This document shows positions 34,415 through 42,332 of a stretch of DNA of 64,000 nt, one piece after another; the stretch's first letter is position 1; each line of letters opens with the position of its first letter. Position numbers and translations under genes: made by a program. The notes under the pieces are model-generated. The model was given only the letters and a program-made list of their open reading frames with translations. It was not told where the DNA came from and searched no databases. This DNA comes from Bacillota bacterium (GTDB taxonomy: Bacteria; Bacillota; Clostridia; Oscillospirales; Oscillospiraceae): positions 55,631 to 119,630 of the forward strand of contig JAUMWD010000003.1 in the NCBI GenBank assembly GCA_030529825.1, in the 5' to 3' direction.

Positions 34415-34447
34415 AAGTCCGGAAAGCATAGCTTTCCGGGCTTTACC
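34415..34447 (+). terminator. Terminator-like hairpin
   Basis: AAGTCCGGAAAGC and GCTTTCCGGGCTT with an ATA loop (one G-T pair), followed by TTACCTTTT. The stem is strong but the T-tract is interrupted. Confidence 0.6.
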
Positions 34448-34480
34448 TTTTGCCAAAATTAATTAAAAAAATAAAACTTA

Positions 34481-34509
34481 TTTACAAAATGAGAATTGTG
34501 GTATAAAAT
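34481..34509 (+). promoter_or_regulatory. Predicted promoter of the MarR gene
   Basis: TTTACA, 17-nt spacer, TAAAAT. Confidence 0.65.
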
Positions 34510-34548
34510 ATAAAAAAATTAAAGTATTTCCCGAAAGAGGTTGTTAAA

Positions 34549-34998
34549 GTGCTTGAAGAGAAGTTTTTAGAGGTATACGACAAATTCAAACTTGAGTTTT
34601 TCAGAAGGATATTCGAGCTGGTGCGTGAGCGCGAGGGCTCTCTGTCCGCAATGGAGGCCTTCTCCATTGAGGTCATCCATGCCCTGCATGAGCCCACTAT
34701 CGGTCAGTTTGCGGATTTCCTGAATATTTCCCAGTCCAACGCAACCTATAAGGTGAATAATCTCATCAAAAAGGGTTATCTTCAGAAGCAAAACTCCGAG
34801 ATTGACCGCCGTGAATATCATCTGGTGCTGACGGAGAAGTATTACGGCTACACCGACATCATGCGAAGCTATGTTCAGACCGTTGTGGGCCGTATGGACG
34901 AAAGCTTCAGCGCCGAAGAGGCCGCCGAGTTTACGGCACTGTTAGGCAGGATTTCAGATGAATTGATGCCTGAAGCGAACAGCTTCAGCGAAAAATAA
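34549..34998 (+). CDS. MarR-family transcriptional regulator
   Basis: This is a winged-helix regulator of 149 residues. The DNA-binding core is IGQFADFLNISQSNATYKVN (recognition helix) and NLIKKGYLQKQNSEIDRREYHLVLTEK, the wing with the family DRR/LT motif. It starts with GTG at 34549; AGAGG is 8 nt upstream. It stands alone between a promoter and a terminator, with no adjacent transporter or enzyme to suggest a ligand or target. The sequence keeps the DNA-contact residues, so it is probably active. Confidence 0.85.
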   Translation: MLEEKFLEVYDKFKLEFFRRIFELVREREGSLSAMEAFSIEVIHALHEPTIGQFADFLNISQSNATYKVNNLIKKGYLQKQNSEIDRREYHLVLTEKYYGYTDIMRSYVQTVVGRMDESFSAEEAAEFTALLGRISDELMPEANSFSEK

Positions 34999-35025
34999 GC
35001 ATTCTCTTTTTAAGCATTGAATAAT

Positions 35026-35055
35026 AAAAGACCGTTTCGCCGGAAACGGTCTTTT
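35026..35055. terminator. Bidirectional intrinsic terminator
   Basis: AAAAGACCGTTTC and GAAACGGTCTTTT with a 4-nt GCCG loop. It serves the MarR gene and the convergent spoIIR. Confidence 0.92.
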
Positions 35056-35056
35056 G

Positions 35057-35650
35057 TTATTCAAACAGCTCAAGGAACTCATTCCAAAGCTCCACTATGC
35101 GGAATTTAATCTGATAGCCGTCGGTTTCCGCAACGATGCTTCGGGTGTCGTCGCTCATGGCGTCTAATGCCTCCTGCTGTTCTGCGGCGGAAACACATAG
35201 GGGAGGAAATACGACGCACCACCAGTTGTGGCCCTTGCCGTCGCCGAGAATAACGCGAAGGGAATCATATCTTCCCGCAGGCAGGGAGAAGCCCTCGTAT
35301 TCTCTGGTGGGATAGTATTCCTCGCTCAAGGTAACGGTGACCTTTCTGCCCCGGGCAGCGCTTTCCGCGGCACGCTTTATGCCGCCCAGGTTTTCGTTTA
35401 CGATGCGCTTTGCCTCGTCAGAGCTTTGAGCGCTTTCAAGACAGGGACTTATATATTCCAGCACCGCGTCACGCACATCCAGCTTTATGCTCTGCTCGTT
35501 TTCCTCGTCGGAAACCGCCAGCACATGAAGCCTCACAAGAGAGCCGCTGATGGCATTCTGCCGCGCCTGCGCCCATGTTCCCGCGCAAAGGGAAAGGCAC
35601 AGGGCTATGAGAAGGGAAAGCTCCCAGACCTTAAATTTTGATTTTGCCAT
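35057..35650 (-). CDS. spoIIR: Stage II sporulation protein R
   Basis: SpoIIR is the forespore-made signal that triggers SpoIIGA-dependent processing of pro-sigma-E in the mother cell. It has a hydrophobic N-terminal segment (residues 10-28) for export, then the family blocks LVRLHVLAVSDEENEQSIKL with DVRDAVLEYI, and YYPTREYEGFSLPAGRYDSL followed by NWWCVVFPPLC. At 197 residues it is full length. The ribosome binding site (AAAGGCGG) lies inside the 3' arm of the ispE terminator, and a sigma-F-like promoter lies in front of it. The gene shows that the organism belongs to an endospore-forming lineage. Confidence 0.95.
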   Translation of the reverse strand: MAKSKFKVWELSLLIALCLSLCAGTWAQARQNAISGSLVRLHVLAVSDEENEQSIKLDVRDAVLEYISPCLESAQSSDEAKRIVNENLGGIKRAAESAARGRKVTVTLSEEYYPTREYEGFSLPAGRYDSLRVILGDGKGHNWWCVVFPPLCVSAAEQQEALDAMSDDTRSIVAETDGYQIKFRIVELWNEFLELFE

Positions 35651-35652
35651 GA

Positions 35653-35698
35653 AAAAAACCGCCTTTGCTATGTAGTACTCATAGTATGGGCGGTTTTA
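35653..35698 (-). terminator. ispE terminator that contains the spoIIR ribosome binding site
   Basis: On the minus strand AAAACCGCC pairs with GGCGGTTTT, followed by TTT. The loop holds the inner imperfect dyad CTATGAGTACTACATAG. The 3' arm is also the Shine-Dalgarno region of spoIIR, just before its ATG at 35650. Confidence 0.75.
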
Positions 35699-35712
35699 AG
35701 GTTTTTTAAACC
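35683..35712 (-). promoter_or_regulatory. Candidate sigma-F promoter of spoIIR
   Basis: Minus strand: GTTTA, 15-nt spacer, GCCCATACTA. This matches the B. subtilis sigma-F consensus GywTA-N15-GGnnAnAnTw with one mismatch (C for G in the -10). The start point would be near 35676, inside the terminator loop, giving a short leader that lacks the hairpin's 5' arm. spoIIR is a known sigma-F gene, so the match is meaningful. The -35 overlaps the ispE stop codon. Confidence 0.65.
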
Positions 35713-36578
35713 TCAAGTCTCGGCTGATCCTTTGCGGTGTAGCAGAGCTTGAATTCCTTTTTAAGTTTTTCACAGGCGCCTTGCGCGGCGGCATCGTCGG
35801 AGAAAATTCCGAACACGGCGGAGCCTGTGCCGGTCATGATCGAGCCCATGGCACCGCAGTCAAGCATGGTGCTTTTGATCTCTGCAATGGTGCTGTGCCT
35901 GCGGTCGGGAACATCCTCAAAGACATTGTACATTCGCCTTGACAGCTTCACCAGGTCGCCGCTTTCCAGAGCCTCAATGATGCCGTTTGTGTCGGGATGG
36001 CAGCGTAGCTTAATGGCGTCAAGCTTTCTGAAAAGCTCGGGCGTTGAAGTGGAAAACTCCGGCTTGCATATGACGATGCTGCAGTGGGGGAGCTCCGGCA
36101 GCGGGGAAAGAATTTCACCGCGGCCCGTGGCAAGCATGGTGCCGCCGGCGATGCAGAAGGGCACGTCGGAGCCGACCTCTCCTGCTAAATCGCAAAGCGC
36201 CTTCTCGTCAAAGGGACGCCCGCAGAGGCGGTTAAGCGCACGGAGCACCGCGGCGGCATCGGCCGAGCCGCCTGCCATGCCTGCGCCCACGGGAATGAGC
36301 TTGTGCATTTTTATCAGTGCGCCTCTTCCCTCAATGCCTGCGGCCTTAAAGAATTTTTCGGCGGCCTTTACGGCGAGATTGCGCTCGTCCGTGGGGACAA
36401 AATGCAGATTGCAGGTGGCGCTGCTGCGCTGATTTTCCACAAGGCTGACCTCGATATCATCGCAGAGGGAAACCGTCTGCATGACCATGAGCATATCATG
36501 GTAGCCGTCGGGGCGCTTTGCGGTGACATCAAGGGAAATATTTATTTTTGCGTAGGCTTTTTCAGTGGTTGTATTCAT
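35706..36578 (-). CDS. ispE: 4-diphosphocytidyl-2-C-methyl-D-erythritol kinase
   Basis: IspE phosphorylates CDP-methylerythritol in the MEP route to isoprenoids. It is a GHMP kinase: the N-terminal AYAKINISLDV, substrate loop RPDGYHDMLMVMQT, ATP loop KLIPVGAGMAGGSADAAAVL (about residue 92-110) and the C-terminal MTGTGSAVFGIF glycine loop. At 290 residues it is full length. Its start is 3 nt after the stop of the phosphoglycerate mutase gene, so translation is probably coupled. It shows that this organism makes isoprenoids by MEP, not mevalonate. Confidence 0.95.
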   Translation of the reverse strand: MNTTTEKAYAKINISLDVTAKRPDGYHDMLMVMQTVSLCDDIEVSLVENQRSSATCNLHFVPTDERNLAVKAAEKFFKAAGIEGRGALIKMHKLIPVGAGMAGGSADAAAVLRALNRLCGRPFDEKALCDLAGEVGSDVPFCIAGGTMLATGRGEILSPLPELPHCSIVICKPEFSTSTPELFRKLDAIKLRCHPDTNGIIEALESGDLVKLSRRMYNVFEDVPDRRHSTIAEIKSTMLDCGAMGSIMTGTGSAVFGIFSDDAAAQGACEKLKKEFKLCYTAKDQPRLEV

Positions 36579-36581
36579 AGC

Positions 36582-37814
36582 TTACAGCTGCTCAAAGAGC
36601 ATGGACATAAGTGCAACGCCGGAGTTGACCGTGGGGCCGTGCATACCGCCCTCTTCGGTGTAGGGATAGCCGGCACCGCTGTCAAAGCGGCTGTCGTAAA
36701 TCATATAGGGAACGGGATCACCGTCGTGACCGCGGGTGGCGGTGAGCGTTTTGTGGTCGGAGAGGAAGAGAATGCGGTAATCCCAGCCCTTTTCCTCCAT
36801 AGCCTCGGTGAGGGGCTTCATCATGCGGGTGTCAAGCCATTCAATGGCCTGAATTTTTCCCTTTAGGTCGCCGTTGTGGGTGCATTCGTCGGGCGCCTCC
36901 ACATGGATAGCGGCAAAGTCGTGCTTTTCGAGAATGTCCATGGCGGCGAGCATCTTGTTCTCGTAGTTGGTGTCGATTTCACCGGTGGCGCCTTCGGGAC
37001 AAATCATGTCAAGACCGCAGAGAACCGCAATGCCGTGGCACAGGGGAACGGCGGAAATAACGGCACCGTCATAGCCATAGTTTTCGATGAAATTGGGAAG
37101 CTTCACAGCCGTACCCTCTGCCCAGAACCAGATGCCGTTGGCGGGCATTTTTCCTTCTGCGCGGCGCTTTTCGTTCAGAGGATGATGGTTGAGAATTTCG
37201 TGTGCCTTCTTCATAAGGCCGAGAAGAACCTCTGCGTTGGGGCAGCCGCCGGGGAGAATGGGACCGATTTTTTCGCCCAGATGGTCATGGGGCGGGATGA
37301 GCTTGATTCCGGTGATGTCCGCGCCGGACTGCTGACCGATGTGACGGAAGGAATGACCGAGATTAACCTTCATGCCTGCTGCTGCGGCAAGCGGAGCAAA
37401 GTCGGGATGGCCGAAAAGTGCGGTGACGATTTCGTCGGATTCCTCACCCTCGATGGAGCCTGCGGAGTGGGAGAGAATGCGCTTTTCCTCAAAGGGCAGG
37501 TCGCTGTCCTCATAGGTTACCATGTTGCAGCGGTAGGCGATATCGCCGTCGTTGAGAACGATGCCGCCGGCGGCGGCCTCAAGAGGTGCGCGGCCCTTGA
37601 AATATTTGTTGGGATCGCAGCCGAATATGGAGAGAATGGCAGTGTCGCTGCCTGCGGGAAGGCCCCGGGGAACATTGAGAACACTGCCCACCTCGCCCTT
37701 GGCGGCAAGAGAGTCAATAAACGGCTTTTTCGCGTACTGAAGAGGAGTGAGATTACCGAGCTCGGGCACGGGATTGTCTGCCATGCCGTCGCCGATAAGA
37801 AGAATGTATTTCAT
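36582..37814 (-). CDS. apgM: Archaeal-type cofactor-independent phosphoglycerate mutase (ApgM family)
   Basis: This alkaline-phosphatase-superfamily enzyme should interconvert 3- and 2-phosphoglycerate. It begins MKYILLIGDGMADNPVPELG (metal-binding Asp in GDGMAD) and has NVPRGLPAGSDTAILSIFGC, with the Ser expected to carry the phospho-intermediate. EAPDECTHNGD and LFLSDHKTLTATRGHDGDPV supply the other metal ligands. At 410 residues it is the ApgM class, distinct from the ~510-residue GpmI. Some bacterial members have been proposed to act as a homoserine kinase, so that is an alternative. Start: the ATG at 37814, with a weak GGTGA. It is first in an operon with ispE. Confidence 0.88.
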   Translation of the reverse strand: MKYILLIGDGMADNPVPELGNLTPLQYAKKPFIDSLAAKGEVGSVLNVPRGLPAGSDTAILSIFGCDPNKYFKGRAPLEAAAGGIVLNDGDIAYRCNMVTYEDSDLPFEEKRILSHSAGSIEGEESDEIVTALFGHPDFAPLAAAAGMKVNLGHSFRHIGQQSGADITGIKLIPPHDHLGEKIGPILPGGCPNAEVLLGLMKKAHEILNHHPLNEKRRAEGKMPANGIWFWAEGTAVKLPNFIENYGYDGAVISAVPLCHGIAVLCGLDMICPEGATGEIDTNYENKMLAAMDILEKHDFAAIHVEAPDECTHNGDLKGKIQAIEWLDTRMMKPLTEAMEEKGWDYRILFLSDHKTLTATRGHDGDPVPYMIYDSRFDSGAGYPYTEEGGMHGPTVNSGVALMSMLFEQL

Positions 37815-37843
37815 AACAATCACCAATATAAAAAGTTTTCTAC

Positions 37844-37872
37844 ATTATAGTGTAAAATCTGCATTTTGAAAA
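37844..37872 (-). promoter_or_regulatory. Predicted promoter of apgM-ispE
   Basis: Minus strand: TTTTCA, 17-nt spacer, perfect TATAAT, about 30 nt before the ATG. Confidence 0.65.
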
Positions 37873-37938
37873 GTCTGATTATTGATTTTTTTCGCCCGCT
37901 GTGCGAAAATGTGTGGGTATTACTATTCGGAGGCTGTC

Positions 37939-38862
37939 ATGGCGCGAAGCAGAGCATATGTGAAAACCAAATACAGTCTGAGAAAAGCGAAGAAGTTCGC
38001 AAAAAAGCATCCCATTGCCGCGGCACTGTTTGCGGCGGCAATTGTTCTGATAATTGTTTTGGGCAGCTTGGGCGGAAATGACTCCGAAGCACCTGCTTCT
38101 TCAGAGCCCCGTGACGGCTTTTATGTGCATTACATTGATGTGGGCCAGGGTGACTGCGAGCTCGTGGAATGTGACGGCGAGTATATGCTCATTGACGCAG
38201 GCTGGCCGGAAAGCGGCAACGCCGTGGTGAAATATCTGCGGAAGCAGGGAATCACAAGAATTGAATATCTTGTGTGCAGCCACGGCGATGCAGACCATTG
38301 CGGCGGACTTGACGCGGTGGTGGAAGGCTTTGAAATCGGCACGGTTTTTGTTTCGCCCTACAGCGAGAATAAACCCGCCTGTGAGATATTCCTTGAGGCG
38401 GCGGAAAAGGCGGGACTTGAGGCAGAGACGCCTGATATGGGCATAAGCTATGCTTTGGGCAGCGCTGCGGTAAAATTTCTCGGCCCCACGGTTAATAACG
38501 GGGACAATAATGAGGACAGCCTTGTGCTGCGGGTGGAATACGGCAGCACGAGTTTTCTGTTCACGGGCGACATTCAGCGGCTTGGAGAGCAGGCCCTTTT
38601 TGACAGCGGTGCAGAGCTGAACTGCGATGTGCTGAAGGTGGCGCATCACGGCTCGGACAGTTCCACAAGCTATCGCTTTTTGTACGAGACAATGCCGCAG
38701 CTTGCGGTGATTTCCTGCGGAGAGAATAACAGCTACGGACATCCTCACGAGGCGGTGTTGAGCCGCCTATCTGATGCGGATGTAACGGTTTACCGCACGG
38801 ATAAAGAGGGAACGGTTGTAATTTTCAGTGACGGAGAAAAGGTTGAGAGGGTAAAGTCATGA
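37939..38862 (+). CDS. Membrane-anchored ComEC-C-like metallo-beta-lactamase-fold hydrolase
   Basis: A basic N-terminus (about 30 residues) is followed by one TM helix (HPIAAALFAAAIVLIIVLGS, about 28-47) and a linker. The rest is an extracellular MBL-fold domain of the ComEC/Rec2 C-terminal type: YIDVGQGDCELVE, the metal motif CSHGDADHCGGLD, LVLRVEYGSTSFLFTGDI, KVAHHGSDSSTS and YGHPHEAVLSRL. In ComEC this domain is thought to act on incoming DNA; stand-alone versions are common in Clostridia and of unproven function. The ATG at 37939 has GGAGG 5 nt upstream. It overlaps the next gene by 4 nt (ATGA). Confidence 0.85.
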   Translation: MARSRAYVKTKYSLRKAKKFAKKHPIAAALFAAAIVLIIVLGSLGGNDSEAPASSEPRDGFYVHYIDVGQGDCELVECDGEYMLIDAGWPESGNAVVKYLRKQGITRIEYLVCSHGDADHCGGLDAVVEGFEIGTVFVSPYSENKPACEIFLEAAEKAGLEAETPDMGISYALGSAAVKFLGPTVNNGDNNEDSLVLRVEYGSTSFLFTGDIQRLGEQALFDSGAELNCDVLKVAHHGSDSSTSYRFLYETMPQLAVISCGENNSYGHPHEAVLSRLSDADVTVYRTDKEGTVVIFSDGEKVERVKS

Positions 38863-39764
38863 CAAAGGGAAAAAACTTCACAAAGGCAATTCTCGCCGCC
38901 ATCGGAGTTTATACTCTCTGGGGCTTCTCCTTCATGGCCTCGGATGTGGGCCAGCGCTCCGTAACCCCCTTCACACTTCTTGCCTACCGCTTTGACATTG
39001 CGGTGCTGCTGCTGACAATTCCCATTCTTCTGGGCAAAAAGAAAATCCGACTTAAGGGCAAAAATATAAAGCCCATGCTGCTGCTCGGCACCATGGAGCC
39101 CTGTCTGTATTTCATCGGCGAGCAGTATGGTCTGCGCTATACAAACTCTGCTTTTTCCGGTGTTATGATTGCGGTTATTCCCATTGTAACCCTTATCATG
39201 GCGGCAATATTCCTGAAGGACAGTCCCAGCAAGGCCCAGTGGCTTTTCAGCGCCCTGTCCATCGGAGGTATCGTGGTCATAACTCTTTCGGAAAACAGCG
39301 GCGGCGGAATAAGCTTTGTGGGCGTTCTGTGCCTTGTGCTTGCGGTGCTCACGGGCTCTGCCTACGGAGTGCTCAGCCGCAGCCTGAGGGATGAGTTCGA
39401 TGTCTATGAGCGCACCTACATAATGCAGGTCATGGGCGCGGTTTTCTACACGGTGCTCATGCTCATTGAGCAGAAGGGCCAGCTTGGCGCGGTTATTGAG
39501 CCGCTTGCAAGACCGGACTTTGTGCTGTCCATCCTTTACCTTGCGGTGGGTGCCTCCGTAATCGGCTATACCCTGTTTAACTATGCCGTCAGCAACGCGC
39601 CCATGGCAAACACCATAATCTTCTGCAATCTCACAACGGTGCTTTCCGTTGCGGCGGGCATCGTCATTTTGGGGGATCCCTTCTCCGTTGTTTCCATCAT
39701 CGCCATGGCGGTGGTGCTTGTGGGCATCTGGGGCGTGCAGAAATTCACACCGAATGAAGAATAA
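38859..39764 (+). CDS. EamA/DMT-family transporter
   Basis: This 301-residue integral membrane protein has about ten TM segments arranged as two EamA halves (about 10-140 and 150-295). The N-terminal AIGVYTLWGFSFMASDV and the second-half SAYGVLSRSLRDEFDVYERT are typical of the drug/metabolite transporter superfamily. Substrates of this family range from amino acids to drugs and cannot be predicted here. It is translationally coupled (ATGA) to the ComEC-like hydrolase, which may be incidental. Confidence 0.88.
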   Translation: MTKGKNFTKAILAAIGVYTLWGFSFMASDVGQRSVTPFTLLAYRFDIAVLLLTIPILLGKKKIRLKGKNIKPMLLLGTMEPCLYFIGEQYGLRYTNSAFSGVMIAVIPIVTLIMAAIFLKDSPSKAQWLFSALSIGGIVVITLSENSGGGISFVGVLCLVLAVLTGSAYGVLSRSLRDEFDVYERTYIMQVMGAVFYTVLMLIEQKGQLGAVIEPLARPDFVLSILYLAVGASVIGYTLFNYAVSNAPMANTIIFCNLTTVLSVAAGIVILGDPFSVVSIIAMAVVLVGIWGVQKFTPNEE

Positions 39765-39795
39765 AAAAAGACACCCCACGGGGTGTCTTTTTTTA
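39763..39795. terminator. Bidirectional intrinsic terminator
   Basis: AAAAAGACACCCC and GGGGTGTCTTTTT facing each other across a very small loop. It serves the EamA gene and the convergent glucosidase. Confidence 0.92.
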
Positions 39796-39800
39796 TTTCA

Positions 39801-41471
39801 TCAGAAGAGATAAACTCTCATTTCATAGGGGCGTGTGGTGAAGCCGTTGCCGATGACAAAGCAGCTTTCGTAGTTGCCGAAGACCTGCTTGCCCTCGTCA
39901 AGGTCAATGCCCTCGGGAGCATCGAAGCGCACGGTTTTTTCCGTGAAGGAGCAGATGACAAGGAGCTTGCGCTCTCCGAGATTGCGCTCGTAGACATAGA
40001 GGTCCTTGCTGTTTTTCAGATGCTCCTTGTAGTCACCGTAGATGCAGACCTCGTTTTCCTTACGGAATTCCAACGCTTTGCGGTAGAAGTTCAGCAGGGA
40101 GTTTTCGTCCTCAAGCTGACTTTCCGCATTTATCTCGGGATAGTTGGGATTGACGCCGAACCAGGGGGTACCCTCGGTGAAGCCTGCGTTTTTTTCGTTT
40201 GACCACTGTACAGGGGTACGGGCGTTGTCACGGGTACCCTTCTGCGCCATTTCAAAGACCTTCTTCTTGGGCAGTCCCAGCTTGCGGGCAATGCGGTAGT
40301 TGTTCTTCATCATGATGTCCCTGTAATCCTCAAGATTAGGGAGGTAGTTATTCAGCATACCGATTTCCTGCCCCTGATATACAAAGGGAGTGCCGCGGAG
40401 GAAGAGGTAGCTTGCCGCAAGCATCTTGCCGCTTTCAACACGGTACTTCTCACTGCCGTAACGGCTGATGATGCGGGGATGGTCGTGGTTTTCGAGATAC
40501 AGGCAGTTCCAGGCATTGGGATACAGACCGTTCTGCCATTCGGAGAGAGATTTCTTCAGCTTGGTGAGGCTGAAGGGGCGCTGGATAAAGTCGGTGACAA
40601 GGCAGTCCGCCTGCATATGGGAGAAGCTTATCATCATGTTCAGCACCTGATTTTCGCCCTCCTGAACATAGCCAAGGGCGGTGTTGGTGGACATGAGTGA
40701 GCCCTCGCCCACGGTGAAGCAGTCGTAGAAGTCCAGCACATCGCGCTTGAACTCCGCAAGGTATTCGTGAACTCTCGGACCGTCGGCATAGTACTGCATA
40801 CCCGTGGCCGCAGGAAGCTTTACCTTTGCGGAGGGAAGACCGTCGACCTTTGAAATATAGGTTATGACATCCTCGCGGAAGCCGTCAACGCCCATGTCAA
40901 GCCAGAAGCGCATGATGGATTTGACCTCCTCACGCACCTTGGGGTTGTCCATGTTCAGGTCGGGCTGCTTCTTGGAAAAAATGTGGAGATACCACTCGTC
41001 AAGGCCCTCGTCATATTCCCAGGCACCGCCCTCAAAAAGACTGTCCCAGTTGTTGGGCGGGCGCTTTTTGCCCTTGCCCTTGCGCCAGAAGTAGTAATCG
41101 TGGTAGGGGTTGTCCTTGCCCTTCTTACTTTCGATAAACCAGGGGTGCTCATCGGAGGTGTGGTTGATTACGAGGTCCATGAAAACCCGCATACCGCGTT
41201 CGTGGGCGCCGTCTAACACCTGCTTAAAGACCTCAAGATTGCCGAAGTCGGGGTGGATGTTCTTGTAATCGGAGATATCATAGCCGTAGTCTGCGTTGGG
41301 TGAGGGATAGATAGGTGAGAACCATATGCCGTCAACGCCGAGGCTCTTTATATAGTCGAGCTTTGAAAGAACGCCCCAGAGGTCGCCTATGCCGTCGCCG
41401 TTGCCGTCGCAGAAGCTGCGGCACCAAATCTGATAAACCGACATTTCCTTGTACCAGGTTTTGTTTTCCAT
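39801..41471 (-). CDS. GH13 alpha-glucosidase (oligo-1,6-glucosidase / dextran glucosidase type)
   Basis: This cytoplasmic GH13 enzyme releases glucose from short alpha-glucosides. It has VYQIWCRSFCDGNGDGIGDL, the calcium-site-like DGNGDGIGD, DLVINHTSDEHPWF, the nucleophile in DGFREDVI (Asp about 200), the acid/base in FTVGEGS (Glu) and the third Asp in LENHDHPR. The family usually reads GFRIDVI, TVGEMP and NHDQPR, so three active-site-flanking residues differ. There is no signal peptide, and 556 residues is normal. Start: the ATG at 41471, with GGGAGG 7 nt upstream. Divergent from an SGNH hydrolase through a symmetric promoter region. Confidence 0.9.
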   Translation of the reverse strand: MENKTWYKEMSVYQIWCRSFCDGNGDGIGDLWGVLSKLDYIKSLGVDGIWFSPIYPSPNADYGYDISDYKNIHPDFGNLEVFKQVLDGAHERGMRVFMDLVINHTSDEHPWFIESKKGKDNPYHDYYFWRKGKGKKRPPNNWDSLFEGGAWEYDEGLDEWYLHIFSKKQPDLNMDNPKVREEVKSIMRFWLDMGVDGFREDVITYISKVDGLPSAKVKLPAATGMQYYADGPRVHEYLAEFKRDVLDFYDCFTVGEGSLMSTNTALGYVQEGENQVLNMMISFSHMQADCLVTDFIQRPFSLTKLKKSLSEWQNGLYPNAWNCLYLENHDHPRIISRYGSEKYRVESGKMLAASYLFLRGTPFVYQGQEIGMLNNYLPNLEDYRDIMMKNNYRIARKLGLPKKKVFEMAQKGTRDNARTPVQWSNEKNAGFTEGTPWFGVNPNYPEINAESQLEDENSLLNFYRKALEFRKENEVCIYGDYKEHLKNSKDLYVYERNLGERKLLVICSFTEKTVRFDAPEGIDLDEGKQVFGNYESCFVIGNGFTTRPYEMRVYLF

Positions 41472-41501
41472 ATCAGAACCTCCCGTGATTGTTAGCTGCT
41501 T

Positions 41502-41557
41502 TGATTTTATCACAATCGGAAATGCGTTGCAATGCCCCAAATATCGTGATAAAATCA
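41502..41557. promoter_or_regulatory. Symmetric divergent promoters sharing one palindromic -35
   Basis: The central palindrome TTGCAA (41527-41532) reads as a -35 on both strands. On each side, after exactly 17 nt, lies a TAAAAT -10 (41550-41555 plus; 41504-41509 minus). The -10 regions sit in perfect 12-bp inverted repeats TGATTTTATCAC / GTGATAAAATCA. The whole 56-bp element is centred on the shared hexamer, so only one polymerase could bind at a time. Confidence 0.7.
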
Positions 41558-41577
41558 GAAAAAAGGGGGATGAAACC

Positions 41578-42222
41578 ATGAAGAATATACTTTTTTACGG
41601 CGACTCCAACACCTGGGGCTATAATCCCGAAAACGGCGACAGATACCCTTACGATGTGCGCTGGACAAGTGTGGCGGAAAAGCTGCTGGGGGAGGACTAC
41701 CGCTGTGTCGTGGCAGGCCTCAACGGACGCACCACGGTTTTCGACGATATGTGGAAGGGCTGCCGCAACGGTAAGGACGCTTTGGATTTTGAGCTTCAGA
41801 CACATAAGCCGCTGGATCTCGTTGTCATCATGCTTGGCACCAACGATTTGAAGTTTGTGGACGCTCACCGCAGCGCAAGAGGCATTGAAACCATTCTCAT
41901 GATGACAAAAATGGCAAACGAGCGCTTTTCCATGTCAAGCCCCGTCTTTCCCGAGGGCGCAAAGATTCTTCTGATTTCCCCGATTCTCATCGGAGCAAAT
42001 TCCGAAAACAACGATGAGAATGACCTCATGCCAATGGGCCGCGAGGAGAGCAAAAAGTTCGCCCCGCTTTACAAGGCCGTGGCGGAAAAGTGCGGCGCAT
42101 ATTTTATGGACGCGGCAGAATATGCCGAGCCGTGCCTGATTGACTGCGAGCATATGATGCCCGAAGGCCACAAGGCTCTGGGTGAGGCTGCGGCACTGAA
42201 AATTAAAGAAATTCTCGAATAA
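41578..42222 (+). CDS. SGNH/GDSL-family hydrolase (cytoplasmic)
   Basis: This is a 214-residue esterase/acylhydrolase. Block I is ILFYGDSNTWGYNPENGDR (catalytic Ser in GDSN), block II has the Gly in VVAGLNGRTTVFDD, block III is VIMLGTNDLK (Asn) and block V is CEHMMPEGHKAL (Asp replaced by Glu at the usual DxxH position: MPEGH). There is no signal peptide. The arylesterase/acyl-CoA thioesterase-like subfamily is likely; the substrate is unknown. GGGGG lies before the ATG. It may cooperate with the divergent glucosidase on acylated sugars, an inference from the shared promoter element. Confidence 0.85.
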   Translation: MKNILFYGDSNTWGYNPENGDRYPYDVRWTSVAEKLLGEDYRCVVAGLNGRTTVFDDMWKGCRNGKDALDFELQTHKPLDLVVIMLGTNDLKFVDAHRSARGIETILMMTKMANERFSMSSPVFPEGAKILLISPILIGANSENNDENDLMPMGREESKKFAPLYKAVAEKCGAYFMDAAEYAEPCLIDCEHMMPEGHKALGEAAALKIKEILE

Positions 42223-42225
42223 ATT

Positions 42226-42261
42226 ATGCAGAACAGCAAAAAATTGCTGTTCTGCATTTTT
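42226..42261 (+). terminator. Intrinsic terminator of the SGNH hydrolase gene
   Basis: ATGCAGAACAGC and GCTGTTCTGCAT with an 8-nt loop, then TTTT. Confidence 0.9.
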
Positions 42262-42262
42262 G

Positions 42263-42291
42263 TTGACACATAACAGAAAATATTGTACTAT
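42263..42291 (+). promoter_or_regulatory. Predicted promoter of the ECF/coaX operon
   Basis: TTGACA (perfect), 17-nt spacer, TACTAT. Confidence 0.75.
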
Positions 42292-42308
42292 CCTCATGTA
42301 ACTAAAAG

Positions 42309-42332
42309 CGCCGCACCCACGGATGTGGGGCG
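42309..42332 (+). other. GC-rich leader hairpin before the ECF transporter gene
   Basis: CGCC...CCAC pairs with GTGG GGCG around GGAT, with a GCAC bulge, about 10 nt before the AGGAGG site in a ~50-nt leader. It does not fit a riboswitch class I can recognise. Placement would allow translational control. Confidence 0.35.

Noticed and set aside
36582..37814. Homoserine kinase of the phosphoglycerate-mutase-like type
   Set aside because: Not excluded, but the neighbours are isoprenoid and sporulation genes with no threonine pathway gene, so the mutase name was kept.
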